A stretch of DNA of 64,000 nt from Aeromonas taiwanensis (GTDB lineage: Bacteria > Pseudomonadota > Gammaproteobacteria > Enterobacterales > Aeromonadaceae), in contig NZ_CDDD01000037.1 of the NCBI RefSeq assembly GCF_000820165.1, positions 22,124 through 86,123 on the forward strand, written 5' to 3'. Numbering within the stretch: position 1 is the first letter of the stretch; every line of letters starts with the position of its first letter. A program made the position numbers and the translations under genes. Below the pieces are notes generated by a model. That model saw only the letters and a list, made by a program, of their open reading frames with translations. It did no database searches and was not told the origin of the DNA. Of the stretch, positions 24,486 to 33,268 are shown piece by piece.

Positions 24486-26060
24486 TCAGTTGCTCTTCGC
24501 ACCCTGCTCGATCAGGGCGCTCACGTCGGATATCGTGAAGCTACCCGGTTTCTGCCGTGGCGGGAACTCCTGGAAGCTGTTGATCATGTCGGTGGCATAC
24601 TTCTGCGCGCCGCCAAGCAGGAAGAGACGATCATAGAACCAGGTGTTGTAACCCATCCCATCACTGCCCTTCTCAAGCGGGTCGACCTCCAGATCGAAGA
24701 TCATCGGGGTACGCAGCTTGGTGAAGGGGTATTGCCACAACGCCAGACCGGTATGCTCCTGGATCATGAAGTGAGCCTTCCAGCGGCCGTAGCGCATGGC
24801 CAGCAGATCGCCATCATCACTCCAGTAGAAGAACTCCTGGCGCTGACTCGGTGACTTGCCCTGCAGATAGTCGAGCTGGTTGTAGCCGTCCAGGTGGACC
24901 TTGTAGGTCATTGCCGAGGTCTTGTAGCCCTTGAGCAACTTCTCCTTGATCTCGGGTTCGCCGGCGGCGGCAATCAGGGTCGGGAACCAGTCATTGCTGC
25001 CGAAGATATCGTTCAGCACAGTGCCTGGCTGGATATGGCCTGGCCACTTGACCATGGCAGGCACGCGGAAGCCCCCTTCCCAGCCGGTGTTTTTCTCGCC
25101 GCGGAAGGGCGTGAAACCGGCGTCCGGCCAGGTCGCGGTCATGGGGCCGTTGTCCGTGGTATAGACGACGATGGTGTTGTCCTCGATCCCCAGGTCTTTG
25201 ATCTTCTTCATCACCTCGCCAATGATGGCGTCGTGCTCCACCATGCCGTCGGCATAATCGCCGAGACCCGTCTTGCCCTGGTGATCAGGCTTGATGTGGG
25301 TCTTGTTGTGCATGCGGGTGGTGTTGAACCAGGTGAAGAAGGGCTTCTTGGCCTTGACCTGACGCTCCATGAAGTCGTTGTTGGCCGCCAGCGTCTCCTC
25401 GTCCACCGTGGTCATCCGCTTGACAGTGAGTGGACCCGTATCCTCAATCTTGCCATCCGCGGTGCTCTTGATGACGCCGCGCGGGCCGAACTGCTTGCGG
25501 AAGGCGGGATCTTTCGGATAGTCCGGGTTTTCCGGCTCCTCTTCCGCGTTCAGGTGATAGAGGTTGCCGAAGAACTCGTCGAAGCCGTGGGCGGTCGGCA
25601 GGAATTCATCCCTGTCACCCAGGTGGTTCTTGCCGAACTGCCCCGTGGCATAACCCAGCTGCTTGAGTACGTTGGCGATGGTGGGGTCCTCTTTCTGGAG
25701 ACCCTGAGGTGCACCCGGCATCCCCACCTTGCTCATGCCGGTACGGAACGGCATCTGGCCGGTAATAAAGGAAGAACGACCCGCGGTAGAGCTCTGCTCT
25801 GCATAATAGGAGGTGAATTTGGCGCCTTCTGCGGCGATCTTGTCGATATTGGGCGTTTTGTAACCCATCATGCCCTGGTTGTAGGTACTGAGGTTCCAAT
25901 AGCCGATATCATCGCCAAAGATAACAACAATGTTGGGCTTGCCTTTATCCTGTTCGGCGGCCGTCGTGGCTGCCTGTACCGCAGAGGTTGCGGTGGCGCC
26001 AAAGGCCAGCGTCAGCATGCTGGCTATCAACGTCCGTTTAGATGGAATGTTATTCAGCAT
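24486..26060 (-). CDS. Periplasmic serine-type sulfatase (arylsulfatase family)
   Basis: This 524-aa protein has a signal peptide (cleavage near AVQA, residue 30). The sulfatase fold starts with PNIVVIFGDDIGYWN (metal aspartates 50-51). The formylglycine motif is S91-T-A-G-R95 followed by SSFITGQ, so the residue to be modified is serine. Other metal-site regions are KNHLGD, YTTDNGPM and FRGEKNTGWEGGFRVP. It hydrolyses sulfate esters, with aryl or choline-type substrates not distinguishable here. The start has GGAG eight bases upstream. It is the first gene of the nine-gene operon with its maturase, MoxR and VWA partners. Confidence 0.9.
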   Translation of the reverse strand: MLNNIPSKRTLIASMLTLAFGATATSAVQAATTAAEQDKGKPNIVVIFGDDIGYWNLSTYNQGMMGYKTPNIDKIAAEGAKFTSYYAEQSSTAGRSSFITGQMPFRTGMSKVGMPGAPQGLQKEDPTIANVLKQLGYATGQFGKNHLGDRDEFLPTAHGFDEFFGNLYHLNAEEEPENPDYPKDPAFRKQFGPRGVIKSTADGKIEDTGPLTVKRMTTVDEETLAANNDFMERQVKAKKPFFTWFNTTRMHNKTHIKPDHQGKTGLGDYADGMVEHDAIIGEVMKKIKDLGIEDNTIVVYTTDNGPMTATWPDAGFTPFRGEKNTGWEGGFRVPAMVKWPGHIQPGTVLNDIFGSNDWFPTLIAAAGEPEIKEKLLKGYKTSAMTYKVHLDGYNQLDYLQGKSPSQRQEFFYWSDDGDLLAMRYGRWKAHFMIQEHTGLALWQYPFTKLRTPMIFDLEVDPLEKGSDGMGYNTWFYDRLFLLGGAQKYATDMINSFQEFPPRQKPGSFTISDVSALIEQGAKSN

Positions 26061-26119
26061 TGCAATGACTCCATTTCCGGTGGGTGGGATTCAAATGCAA
26101 TGATAACTAAATAAGTTAA

Positions 26120-26174
26120 GATGGAAACGGTCAAGCCTTAACCACACCTGAACCATAATTATATTGTTTCCATC
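26120..26174. promoter_or_regulatory. Dyad upstream of the sulfatase operon
   Basis: GATGGAAAC (26120-26128) and GTTTCCATC (26166-26174) are exact 9-bp inverted arms 37 bp apart in an AT-rich 180-bp promoter region. The spacing suits two operator half-sites or a looped repressor rather than an RNA hairpin. The binding protein is unknown. Confidence 0.4.
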
Positions 26175-26244
26175 GCAATAAAAATGCATCAAGCCCCTTT
26201 GGATCCGCAGCTGTCATCCATGACTACCCGAGCGCCCGCTCACG

Positions 26245-26889
26245 CTACCTGGCAACGCCTTCCCGCTTCTCCACCATAAAGTCCATCAGCGCCCGGATCT
26301 TGGCCGGCATCTGGGCCCGCGACGGCACATAGAGATAAAACCCCGGGAAGGGGGGGCACCAGGGGGCGAGCACCCGCACCAGTGAGCCATCACTCAGGTG
26401 TTGGCGCACCCGCAGATCCAGGTGTTTGACCAGGCCAACCCCCTGCAGGGCCGCCTGCAGCATGCTGTCGTCGTCGTTGAACACGGCGTTGCCCTTGGGA
26501 TCGACGATCTGGGTGTGCTGCTCCTCATCGGGGGAGGTGAACGACCAGCGGTCGATGGTGTTGCTGGAGGTAAAGCGGTAGGCCAGGCAGTTGTGCCGGG
26601 TGAGATCGCCCGGGATCTGCGGCGTGCCATGCTGCCTGAAATAGTCGGGTGAGCCGACAATCGCCATGGTCAAAGGGGGAGTGATGGGCACCGCCACCAC
26701 GTGTTCATCCAGATTCTCCCCCAGGCGGATGCCGGCATCCATCCCGTCGGCGATGATGTTGGAAAACCCGTCCGCCATCACCAGCCGCAGCTTGGGATGG
26801 CGCGCCAGAAACTCCCCCATGTGCGGTTCGATCAGCAACCTGGCGGCGATGCGCGAGCTGTTGATGCGAATAAGGCCCGAGGGCTCAAT
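26245..26889 (-). pseudogene. LysR-family regulator fragment lacking its DNA-binding domain
   Basis: The frame from about 26889 down to 26245 encodes about 215 residues of a LysR effector-binding domain (SGLIRINSSRIAARLLIEPH, LVMADGFSNIIADGMDAGIR, IVGSPDYF, DPKGNAVFNDDDSMLQAALQG). Homology begins right at the linker that follows the winged helix in this family, so the first 90 or so residues are absent. The reading frame continues upstream only through unrelated sequence and the tRNA-Ser gene. It is therefore a remnant left by a deletion or insertion at the tRNA. No internal stop or frameshift was seen in the remaining part. Confidence 0.75.
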
Positions 26890-27015
26890 GGATTGTGGCG
26901 GGCAATAGAAGCCACACCAGGATGGATCCCTGTGAGCAAAGAAGAACGGGGGAGATTTGCGTTTCTTAAAACAGGAGTATGAGCCAAAGTATGGGCTGGC
27001 ATAGGCTTCAAATGA

Positions 27016-27040
27016 CAAGCCCGCGACGGACGCGGGCTTG
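27016..27040 (-). terminator. Terminator of the tRNA-Ser gene
   Basis: CAAGCCCGCG (27016-27025) and CGCGGGCTTG (27031-27040) are perfect arms with a 5-base loop, just past the tRNA 3' end. The following minus-strand text TCATTTG is modestly T rich. Confidence 0.75.
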
Positions 27041-27051
27041 AAGGGAATAAA

Positions 27052-27141
27052 TGGCGGAGAGACAGGGATTCGAACCCTGGGTGGCATTGCTGCCACAATT
27101 GATTTCGAGTCAATCCCGTTCGGCCACTCCGGCATCTCTCC
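27052..27141 (-). tRNA. tRNA-Ser (CGA)
   Basis: This is a 90-nt tRNA with acceptor GGAGAGA paired with TCTCTCC, an anticodon loop containing CTCGAAA (anticodon CGA), a long class-II variable arm (TGGCAGCAATGCCA), T arm GGGTTCGAATCCC and encoded CCA. It borders the truncated LysR gene. Confidence 0.96.
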
Positions 27142-27506
27142 ACGGGCCCTCATATTGACTCAACCCAAGCCGGGAAATCAACGTAAATCTCGTTGTAGAT
27201 CAGACAACTGGCGATAAAATCGCCACCCTTCCACACCTTGCGCCCCTCCCCTGCTCACGCCAACCACATGGCAAACATGATCCGCTGTGTCAGTAGCGGT
27301 CACTGGGCAGGGAGCCATGACGCGGCTTCCCATGGGCCGTCATTCCCGGCAACACGGGTTCTTAGCTGCAACGCTGATGCAAACTGCCACCACCCCACCC
27401 GGCAGACCCGGGTGCGAGGCTGGTAATCCCCGGACGATTGGTTGACAATCCCAGCTCATTTTTTGGGAAGGAGGGCTTCCCTCACCCACAGTCGATAGGA
27501 AGAACC
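27142..27506. other. Intergenic region between tRNA-Ser and the L,D-transpeptidase gene
   Basis: This 365-bp region has no convincing gene. A small hairpin GGCGAT-AAA-ATCGCC lies at 27210-27224. On the minus strand TTGATT and CAATAT near the tRNA could be its promoter. Close to the transpeptidase start there is a good TTGACA at about 27440, without a matching -10 at normal spacing. Confidence 0.4.
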
Positions 27507-28424
27507 ATGTTCAATACACGTATCGTCTCACTGCTGCTGGCCGCCGTCAGCCTCTGGGCCGCGCCGGCCTGGTCCAAAACCTATCCCCTGCCGCCCGCCG
27601 ACAGCCGGCTCATCGGCGAGCTGGAAGATTACATAATCCAGCCGGGCGATCATCTGGAACTGGTGGGCAAATACACCCAGATCGGTTTTCTGGCCCTGCT
27701 CGAGGCCAACCCCGGCGTCGACCCCTATCTGCCCAAACCGGGCACCCGGCTGACCCTGCCGACCCAGATGCTGCTGCCCGACGTGCCGCGGGAAGGCATC
27801 GTCATCAACCTGCCAGAGCTGCGCCTCTACTATTTCCCCAAGGGCAAAAACGAGGTGATGGTGCTGCCCATCGGCATCGGGGACATCGGGCGCGAGACGC
27901 CGGAGATGACCACCACCGTCATCGCGAAGAATCCCAACCCGACCTGGGTGCCCGGCCCCATGGTGCGCAAATCCTGGCTGGAGCAGAAGGGGATCGATTT
28001 GCCCGCCGTGGTACCGCCCGGCCCGGACAACCCCCTCGGCAAGTTCGCCATGCGCCTGGGCTATGGCAACAGGGATTACCTCATTCACGGCACCAACAAG
28101 GACTTCGGGGTTGGCCTGCGGGTCAGCGCCGGTTGCATCCGGCTGCGCCCGGATGACATCGAGATGCTGTTCGGCCTGGTGCCGGTCGGCACGCCGGTGC
28201 GGGTGATCAACCAGCCGGTCAAGATGGCAGTGGAGCCCGATGGACGCCGCTGGCTGGAGGTGCACTCCCCTCTCTCCCGTACCGAGGACGAACTCGAAAA
28301 TGGCGCCCCCCTGATCCTGCCACCGGCCGTCGAGCAGTTTATCAGCGCGCCCGAGGTTACCCAGGCCGATGTCACCGCCGCACTGGACAGCAAGAATGGA
28401 CTACCCCGCCCTATCAGCGGCTAA
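27507..28424 (+). CDS. L,D-transpeptidase (YkuD/ErfK family)
   Basis: This is a 305-aa protein. ATG 27507 follows AGGAAG, and the longer upstream frame lacks a ribosome site. A signal peptide (MFNTRIVSLLLAAVSLWAAP) is followed by a LysM-like segment (IIQPGDHLELVGKYTQIGFL, then LLEANPGVDPYLPKPGTRLT). The YkuD domain has DYLIHGTN (His194) and VSAGCIRLRPDD (catalytic Cys210). Such enzymes form 3-3 peptidoglycan links or attach Braun lipoprotein to the wall in the periplasm. An Lpp ending in YKK is encoded at 34248, so lipoprotein attachment is plausible. The two roles cannot be separated from sequence. Confidence 0.88.
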   Translation: MFNTRIVSLLLAAVSLWAAPAWSKTYPLPPADSRLIGELEDYIIQPGDHLELVGKYTQIGFLALLEANPGVDPYLPKPGTRLTLPTQMLLPDVPREGIVINLPELRLYYFPKGKNEVMVLPIGIGDIGRETPEMTTTVIAKNPNPTWVPGPMVRKSWLEQKGIDLPAVVPPGPDNPLGKFAMRLGYGNRDYLIHGTNKDFGVGLRVSAGCIRLRPDDIEMLFGLVPVGTPVRVINQPVKMAVEPDGRRWLEVHSPLSRTEDELENGAPLILPPAVEQFISAPEVTQADVTAALDSKNGLPRPISG

Positions 28425-28445
28425 GTACCGGAGTCATCATCACTC

Positions 28446-29432
28446 ATGAGATACCTGCTTCTTCTGTTTATCCTGGCAAGCCCGCTGACGTGGGCCAAGG
28501 ACATCCTCTGGATGCGCAACGGCGATCGCCTGACGGGTACCATAGAGGAGATCACTCCAGAGTCGGTGCGCATTGCCCTGCCCTACAGCCAGGCAGTAAC
28601 GGTCAAACGGGAAGCAGTCAAACGCTGGCGACTGGAAAAGCAGGACAAGCCCAAGGCTACGGCCAAGGGGGGAATATCGCTGTTTCAGGCTGATGGGGAC
28701 GAGGGCAACGCCTGGCTCTGGACCGGCAATGGCGACCTGAACATCAAGCTCAAGAAGAATGAAACCCGCACCAACGACATCAACATCAAGGGCAAGACGG
28801 AGGTCGCCAATCTCGACTGGCGTTACAGCCTGTCAGGGGAATACAACTACGAAACCGCCAATGGCGAGACCGACAGCCACGACTATACCGTCAACCCGAC
28901 CCTGGACTATTTCTTCAACGATCACTGGTTTGTTCGCAACTCTCTCAATGCCGAATACAACATGCTCGATGAAAACTATCTCCAGCTCGATTTCAGCTCC
29001 GGTCCCGGTTACCGCTTCTGGAATGACAAGCGCAGGCGACTGGAACTGATTGCCCAAGCAGGTGTCCAGCGCGCCTATTTTCGCGATGGCGGCTGGGCAG
29101 GATTGCTTCTGTTTGATTCGCGCATCATCAGCTACCCCATCGGCAGTCTGAGTTGGGATTATCGCCAGCCATTCTCGCTCTGGCGGCAGCAGTTCGAGCT
29201 GTTCAGCAAGGGCAGTTATCTGAAATACCTGTCACAGCAGTCCCCCTATCTCACCCTGGATCAGGACATCAATGGCAGCCTAGGGCTACGCTACTACTTC
29301 AACGACAACGTTCGCCTCTCCTGGTCGAGCGAACTCGACTGGCAAGATGGGGAGTTCCATTTTGAGGGGGCAGGGCAGAGTCTCAAGGAGAGCGAGGTCC
29401 GCCATCTGATCAGCCTGGGTGCCAGTTTTTGA
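28446..29432 (+). CDS. DUF481 outer-membrane beta-barrel protein
   Basis: This 328-aa protein has a signal peptide (MRYLLLLFILASPLTWA). A short SH3-like N-terminal domain (ILWMRNGDRLTGTIEEITPE) is followed from about residue 85 by the DUF481 barrel with alternating strands (NWALWTGN-type, LDWRYSLSGEYNYETANG, VNPTLDYFFNDHWFVRN, LGLRYYFNDNVRLSWSSEL). It ends in phenylalanine, as barrel proteins do. The gap to the transpeptidase gene is 21 bp with no terminator, so the two are probably co-transcribed. Function is unknown. Confidence 0.8.
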   Translation: MRYLLLLFILASPLTWAKDILWMRNGDRLTGTIEEITPESVRIALPYSQAVTVKREAVKRWRLEKQDKPKATAKGGISLFQADGDEGNAWLWTGNGDLNIKLKKNETRTNDINIKGKTEVANLDWRYSLSGEYNYETANGETDSHDYTVNPTLDYFFNDHWFVRNSLNAEYNMLDENYLQLDFSSGPGYRFWNDKRRRLELIAQAGVQRAYFRDGGWAGLLLFDSRIISYPIGSLSWDYRQPFSLWRQQFELFSKGSYLKYLSQQSPYLTLDQDINGSLGLRYYFNDNVRLSWSSELDWQDGEFHFEGAGQSLKESEVRHLISLGASF

Positions 29433-29452
29433 ACCAGTGACCAGTCACATGC

Positions 29453-29482
29453 AAAGGGGAGTCATAGCGGCTCCTCTTTTTC
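29453..29482 (+). terminator. Terminator after the DUF481 gene
   Basis: AAAGGGGAGTC and GGCTCCTCTTT form a stem with one G-U type and one mismatch around ATAGC, followed by TTTTTC. Confidence 0.8.
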
Positions 29483-29661
29483 ATTAATAGGCGTGATGTT
29501 CTCTAGGGTCAGATGCAAGGTTCAATCGCGGCATGCAGTGCTGCCTCACCAGCTCACAACCTTATCAAAAGAAAACCGGTTAGCTGCGACAGCACCGGTT
29601 TTATGAGTCAGATCCAGCTGCGCATCCGTTTGTCCTGGGGGCTGGCCATCTGTGCCGGATA
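29483..29661. other. Intergenic region between convergent genes
   Basis: No gene was found. The sequence contains AAACCGG and CCGGTTT (about 29575-29611) separated by about 20 bases, which could form a weak hairpin. No promoter is expected between convergent genes. Confidence 0.35.
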
Positions 29662-29692
29662 CAAAAACGGGCCCGCGACAGCGAGCCCGTTC
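29662..29692 (-). terminator. Terminator of the MaoC-family gene
   Basis: On the minus strand AACGGGC and GCCCGTT flank a 12-base loop region that can extend the stem, followed by TTTTTG. It lies about 24 bases past the stop. Confidence 0.75.
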
Positions 29693-29715
29693 AACCATCA
29701 ACAGTGAAGGCGTGA

Positions 29716-30441
29716 TCAGAAATAGATGCGGGTCACCGACTCGATGACGCACCCCGGACGACGGATCCCCTCGATCTCGATCTTGATCTCCTTGAGCAGC
29801 TCGATCCCGCCCTTGATGGGGGTGACCCGGGACAGCTTGGTGCGGGCCCGGATATTGCTGTCCACCTTGATGGGATAGGGGAAGCGTACCTGCTCCAGCC
29901 CGAAGTTCACTACCATGCGGGCAGTGGGAAACTCTGGCGTCGTCTCATCCACCGAGCCGGTAAGCTGCGGCAGCAGGGCCAGGGTCAGGAAGCCGTGGGC
30001 GATGGTGGTCTTGAAGGGGGACTCGGCCGCCGCGCGCTCGGGATCGGTGTGGATCCACTGGTGATCCCCGGTCACGGTGGCGAACTGGTTGATCAGCGCC
30101 TGAGTCACCTGCAGCCACTCGCCGACATGGGTCTCTTCCCCGAGCCGATTCTGCAGCTCGGCATAGAGTGCGGCGGCCTCCCCGTCGAGCTCGACGACAG
30201 GATCCTGCGTCATGGCCGGCTGGCCGTTGGCCACCTGCGCCACTCTGGCGCTCTCCTGCTGCTGGGCGTTCTGGGACTCCCCTTGCAGATCCAGCACTCG
30301 CCCCAGCAAGGGGTGAAGGTGTGCCTTTTGCTGAAACTCACGCCAGTAGTCGCGGATAGCCGGGGAGAGCCAATCCTTGAGCTCGAAGGGGTGCTGCGCC
30401 AGAATTTCGCGCTTGTGCTTCAGAAAATCGACAACTTTCAT
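29716..30441 (-). CDS. MaoC-family acyl dehydratase / (R)-enoyl-CoA hydratase-like protein
   Basis: This is a 241-aa protein. The C-terminal half is a hot-dog MaoC domain with the hydratase motif: FATVTGDHQWIHTDPERA (Asp and His catalytic pair) followed by FKTTIAHGFLTLALLPQL and VNFGLEQVRFPYPI. The N-terminal 100 residues (FELKDWLSPAIRDYWREFQQ, an E/Q-rich helix) are extra compared with the 134-aa PhaJ of Aeromonas caviae. The longer form resembles a known group of about 240-residue acyl dehydratases. It likely hydrates trans-2-enoyl-CoA in fatty-acid or PHA metabolism. No pha genes are adjacent. Confidence 0.78.
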   Translation of the reverse strand: MKVVDFLKHKREILAQHPFELKDWLSPAIRDYWREFQQKAHLHPLLGRVLDLQGESQNAQQQESARVAQVANGQPAMTQDPVVELDGEAAALYAELQNRLGEETHVGEWLQVTQALINQFATVTGDHQWIHTDPERAAAESPFKTTIAHGFLTLALLPQLTGSVDETTPEFPTARMVVNFGLEQVRFPYPIKVDSNIRARTKLSRVTPIKGGIELLKEIKIEIEGIRRPGCVIESVTRIYF

Positions 30442-30631
30442 GTACCGATCCCTATTCGATTAACAGCCTGTGAAGAGGTCTAACCAGTCCCATTTTATGA
30501 AAGTTTCAGCAGTAAGTACAAAAAAATCTCGGCGTACAACTGTACCGAGGGCGGGAGTGGTCACTAACATGCTGGAAAAATCAGGTGGGAAAACGATTGA
30601 AACGAGGGCTGCAAGCGGGAATAAATCAGTC
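30442..30631. other. Promoter region of the MaoC-family gene
   Basis: This is a non-coding stretch between the MaoC gene start and the end of rlmF. It is more AT-rich than the genes beside it. No confident promoter hexamers or operator were seen. Confidence 0.3.
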
Positions 30632-30633
30632 CG

Positions 30634-30669
30634 GAAAAAGAGAACCGGGGCCCTTGCCAGTGCCCCGGT
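30634..30669 (-). terminator. Terminator of rlmF
   Basis: ACCGGGGC (30644-30651) and GCCCCGGT (30662-30669) are perfect arms. On the minus strand the stem is followed by TCTCTTTTTCC. The stem begins directly at the rlmF stop region. Confidence 0.8.
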
Positions 30670-30674
30670 CTTGC

Positions 30675-31628
30675 TCATCTGCCCATGGCAGACCACCAGG
30701 CTGCCCGCTTCTCCTCATCCAGGAAACTCCAGGCCAGGATCCGGCTCACCTTGTTGCCTTGCGCCATATCGAGTACACGAACCTCCCGCGCCCCCGCCCG
30801 GGTCAGCGCCTTGCGGGCGGCCGGCAGGTTCTCCTTCTTCGACACCAGCGAACTGAACCAGAGGCACTGGGCGGCAAATTCCCTGCTCTGCTCTATCATG
30901 CCGGCCAGAAATGCCGCCTCGCCCCCTTCGCACCAGAGCTCGGCCTTCTGCCCGCCGAAATTGAGCACGGGCGCCCCCGTCACCGCCTTGCCCTCCCCCT
31001 TGCCCAGGTTGCGCAGCTTGCGCTCCGTCCCCTTGCTCGCCTCGGCCAGGGATGCATGGAACGGCGGGTTGCACAGGGTCAGGGCGAAGTGCTCCTTCGG
31101 CCCCAGAATGCCGCGAAAGATGTGTTTCGGGTTGCCTTGATGGCGGCACGCAATCTGGCTCCCCAGGCCATTGCTGGCGGCCAGCAGGGTCGCCGCCTTG
31201 ACCGACACCGGGTCGATGTCTGACCCCACGAAGCGCCAGCCATACTCGCGGGCTCCCAGCAGGGGGTAGATGCAGTTTGCCCCGACGCCGATATCCAGCA
31301 CCCGCACGCCCTTGCCCGTCGGCACTTTGCCCGCGCTCTCCGCCAGCAGATCCGCGACGCGATGCAGATAATCGACCCGCCCCGGGATGGGCGGACAGAG
31401 GTAGCCAGGTGGCAGATCCCAGTGTTCGATACCATAGTGCAGCGCCAGCAGCGCCCGGTTGAGCGCCTTGACGGCGGCCGGATCGGCGAAATCCAAGGTC
31501 TGGGTGCCGTGCTCGTTGACGAACACGAAAGGCGACAGCGCCGGGGTACGCAGGCAGAGCGCGTCAAAATCGTAGGGGGCCTGATGGCGATTGCGCGGGT
31601 GCAATCCGGTTTTCTGCTGTGGTGTCAT
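30675..31628 (-). CDS. rlmF: 23S rRNA (adenine(1618)-N6)-methyltransferase RlmF
   Basis: This 317-aa cytosolic enzyme has SAM-binding motif I at [18 protein letters not shown] and the N6-adenine catalytic motif [11 protein letters not shown]. The N terminus ([17 protein letters not shown]) is typical of RlmF. It methylates A1618 of 23S rRNA. ATG 31628 is chosen because the family starts here and CAGG lies upstream. The longer frame to 31907 runs through the neighbouring gene's terminator. It is monocistronic. Confidence 0.93.
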   Translation of the reverse strand: MTPQQKTGLHPRNRHQAPYDFDALCLRTPALSPFVFVNEHGTQTLDFADPAAVKALNRALLALHYGIEHWDLPPGYLCPPIPGRVDYLHRVADLLAESAGKVPTGKGVRVLDIGVGANCIYPLLGAREYGWRFVGSDIDPVSVKAATLLAASNGLGSQIACRHQGNPKHIFRGILGPKEHFALTLCNPPFHASLAEASKGTERKLRNLGKGEGKAVTGAPVLNFGGQKAELWCEGGEAAFLAGMIEQSREFAAQCLWFSSLVSKKENLPAARKALTRAGAREVRVLDMAQGNKVSRILAWSFLDEEKRAAWWSAMGR

Positions 31629-31697
31629 GCTGGACCTGCCGAGGATCAAGGGGGCCACACTATAGAGAGTCAGCCAGGGAAAGTCTAAAAGAGGGCC

Positions 31698-31727
31698 ATA
31701 AAAAAACCGGACCCTGAGGGCCCGGTT
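31698..31727 (-). terminator. Terminator of the NlpC/P60 lipoprotein gene
   Basis: AACCGG-A-CCC and GGG-C-CCGGTT form a 10-bp stem with one mismatch and a TGA loop. On the minus strand it is followed by TTTTTTAT. Confidence 0.85.
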
Positions 31728-31779
31728 CAAGTGAGGTTGGAAAAACAGTCCGTACTGCGAGCCGTTTGTCCAGCCTGAC

Positions 31780-32280
31780 TCAGATATCGATCCGGCGTGC
31801 CTGCCAGAACTTGTTGCGCCAATACACATTGTCGAGCTTGGAGCGCGTGACGCCGGCACGGAAGGAGACGTGGATGAATTCACCGTTGCCGACATAGATG
31901 CCGACATGGTTCAGACGCGGGTTGATCTTGAAGAAGACCAGGTCCCCCTCGACCAGATCCTGCTTGGAGACGCGAGAGCCTTCGTGGACCTGGGAGCGGG
32001 TATCGCGGGGCAATTCGATGCCGATGGCATTGCGGAACACTTCACGGGTAAACGCCGAGCAATCGATGCCTCGTTCTGTGGTACCGCCATAACGGTAGGG
32101 GGTACCACGCCACTCTTTGTATACGGTCAGGATTTCGTTGACATCCGGGGTAGGCGAAACTTCGGGTTCAATCACGGGTTCCATCATGGAAACCTCGATC
32201 TTGCTCGCGACCTCGGGTTGGGGTGCCGAAGCACAACCTACCATTCCGAGCGCGACCAGCAGTAGCATCAGGTGGCGCAA
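31780..32280 (-). CDS. NlpC/P60-family lipoprotein endopeptidase (Spr/MepS-like)
   Basis: This 166-aa lipoprotein has a type II signal with lipobox MVGC (Cys16). The NlpC/P60 domain has GIDCSAF (catalytic Cys74), NHVGIYVG (His125) and FIHVSF (His137). The family cleaves D,D- or D,L-cross-links in peptidoglycan during wall growth. Enterobacterial MepS is the closest well-known relative in size and architecture. The 30-residue proline/glutamate spacer after the lipid anchor would let the enzyme reach the wall from the outer membrane. Confidence 0.88.
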   Translation of the reverse strand: MRHLMLLLVALGMVGCASAPQPEVASKIEVSMMEPVIEPEVSPTPDVNEILTVYKEWRGTPYRYGGTTERGIDCSAFTREVFRNAIGIELPRDTRSQVHEGSRVSKQDLVEGDLVFFKINPRLNHVGIYVGNGEFIHVSFRAGVTRSKLDNVYWRNKFWQARRIDI

Positions 32281-32545
32281 TCCTTTATCCCCACAAAAAA
32301 GAGTGAAACTTGTTAAAATGCAGCCCGACAGGGCAATTTATAAGGCAACAGCACCCGACTATATCCAAGAATTCTATCGAGGCAAGCGAAAATCCCAATC
32401 GAACTCACATTTTTGCAAGGAAATGCTCTGTTTAGCGCAATTTATGTGATCATGGCCAAACAATATACAATCTTGAAAGCATCGGTTTCGGCCTCTCCAA
32501 ACGGATTGTTATCGCTACTTCGACCCCATTTTTAAGTGAAATATT
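32281..32545. promoter_or_regulatory. AT-rich divergent promoter region
   Basis: This is a 265-bp region between divergent genes (NlpC lipoprotein and phosphopantetheinyl transferase), markedly more AT-rich than its flanks. It must hold both promoters. Plausible -10 elements exist on both strands (for example AATATA and TATACAAT near 32463), but none with a clear -35. Confidence 0.4.
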
Positions 32546-33268
32546 ATGCTTTCTGCGGATCTCTATTTGTTAAATACCGCGCTCGTCGATACTGAACAGT
32601 TGATCGGGCTGTCATCCGGGCTCTCCCCGGAGGAATACCGCCACTGGCACGAGATCCGCCAACCAGGCCGCCAGCGGGAGTACCTGCTGGGACGCGTGTT
32701 GCTTCGCCGCCTGCTGGCCGAACGCCTCCACTGCCCTGCCGGCTCTCTGGCCTTTCACATCGGCGAGCATGGCAAGCCGATGCTGTGCAACCACCACTGG
32801 CAGTTCAACCTCAGCCACAGCGGTGACTGGTTGGTGCTCGCCCTCTGTCGGGAGGGTCCCCTCGGCGTGGATATCGAAATGGGCCTGCGCCGCCGCCCCA
32901 TACTGCCCCTGGCAGAGCGTTTCTATGCCCCCGGGGAATACCTGTGGCTGCGCACCCTGCCAGTGCAGGAGCAGGACTCGGCCTTCTATCGGCTGTGGTC
33001 GCGCAAGGAGGCGGTGCTCAAGGCCCACGGCGCCGGCATCGCCGCCGGGCTGGAGAAGGTCTGCTTCTTGCCGGAGCAAGGGTGGCGGCTGGAGAACCTG
33101 CTCGATACCCGCATCTATGAAGTGAGCGACTGGCCAATTGGCAGAGGATGGCTCAGCCTCGCCGCCCCGACCCGCCAGGTCGATGCCTATCTGCTGGACG
33201 GGAGCTTGAAATCCACTCCGCTGGACCCCATGTTGATCCACACCATTTTCCGAGAGTCAGCCTCATGA
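32546..33268 (+). CDS. 4'-phosphopantetheinyl transferase (Sfp/AcpT superfamily)
   Basis: This 240-aa protein has the PPTase core FNLSHSGDWLVLAL (substrate loop), LGVDIEMG (Mg-binding Asp109 and Glu111) and FYRLWSRKEAVLKAHG (catalytic Lys/Glu motif). Length and the N-terminal half identify an Sfp-type rather than AcpS-type enzyme. It transfers phosphopantetheine from CoA to carrier-protein serine. No NRPS or PKS is in the window, so the carrier is unknown. ATGA overlap with the next gene indicates co-translation. Confidence 0.88.
   Translation: MLSADLYLLNTALVDTEQLIGLSSGLSPEEYRHWHEIRQPGRQREYLLGRVLLRRLLAERLHCPAGSLAFHIGEHGKPMLCNHHWQFNLSHSGDWLVLALCREGPLGVDIEMGLRRRPILPLAERFYAPGEYLWLRTLPVQEQDSAFYRLWSRKEAVLKAHGAGIAAGLEKVCFLPEQGWRLENLLDTRIYEVSDWPIGRGWLSLAAPTRQVDAYLLDGSLKSTPLDPMLIHTIFRESAS

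Noticed and set aside
26245..27153. Full-length 302-codon LysR-type gene reading in from 27153
   Set aside because: The first 90 codons translate tRNA-Ser and intergenic sequence; only the effector domain is homologous.
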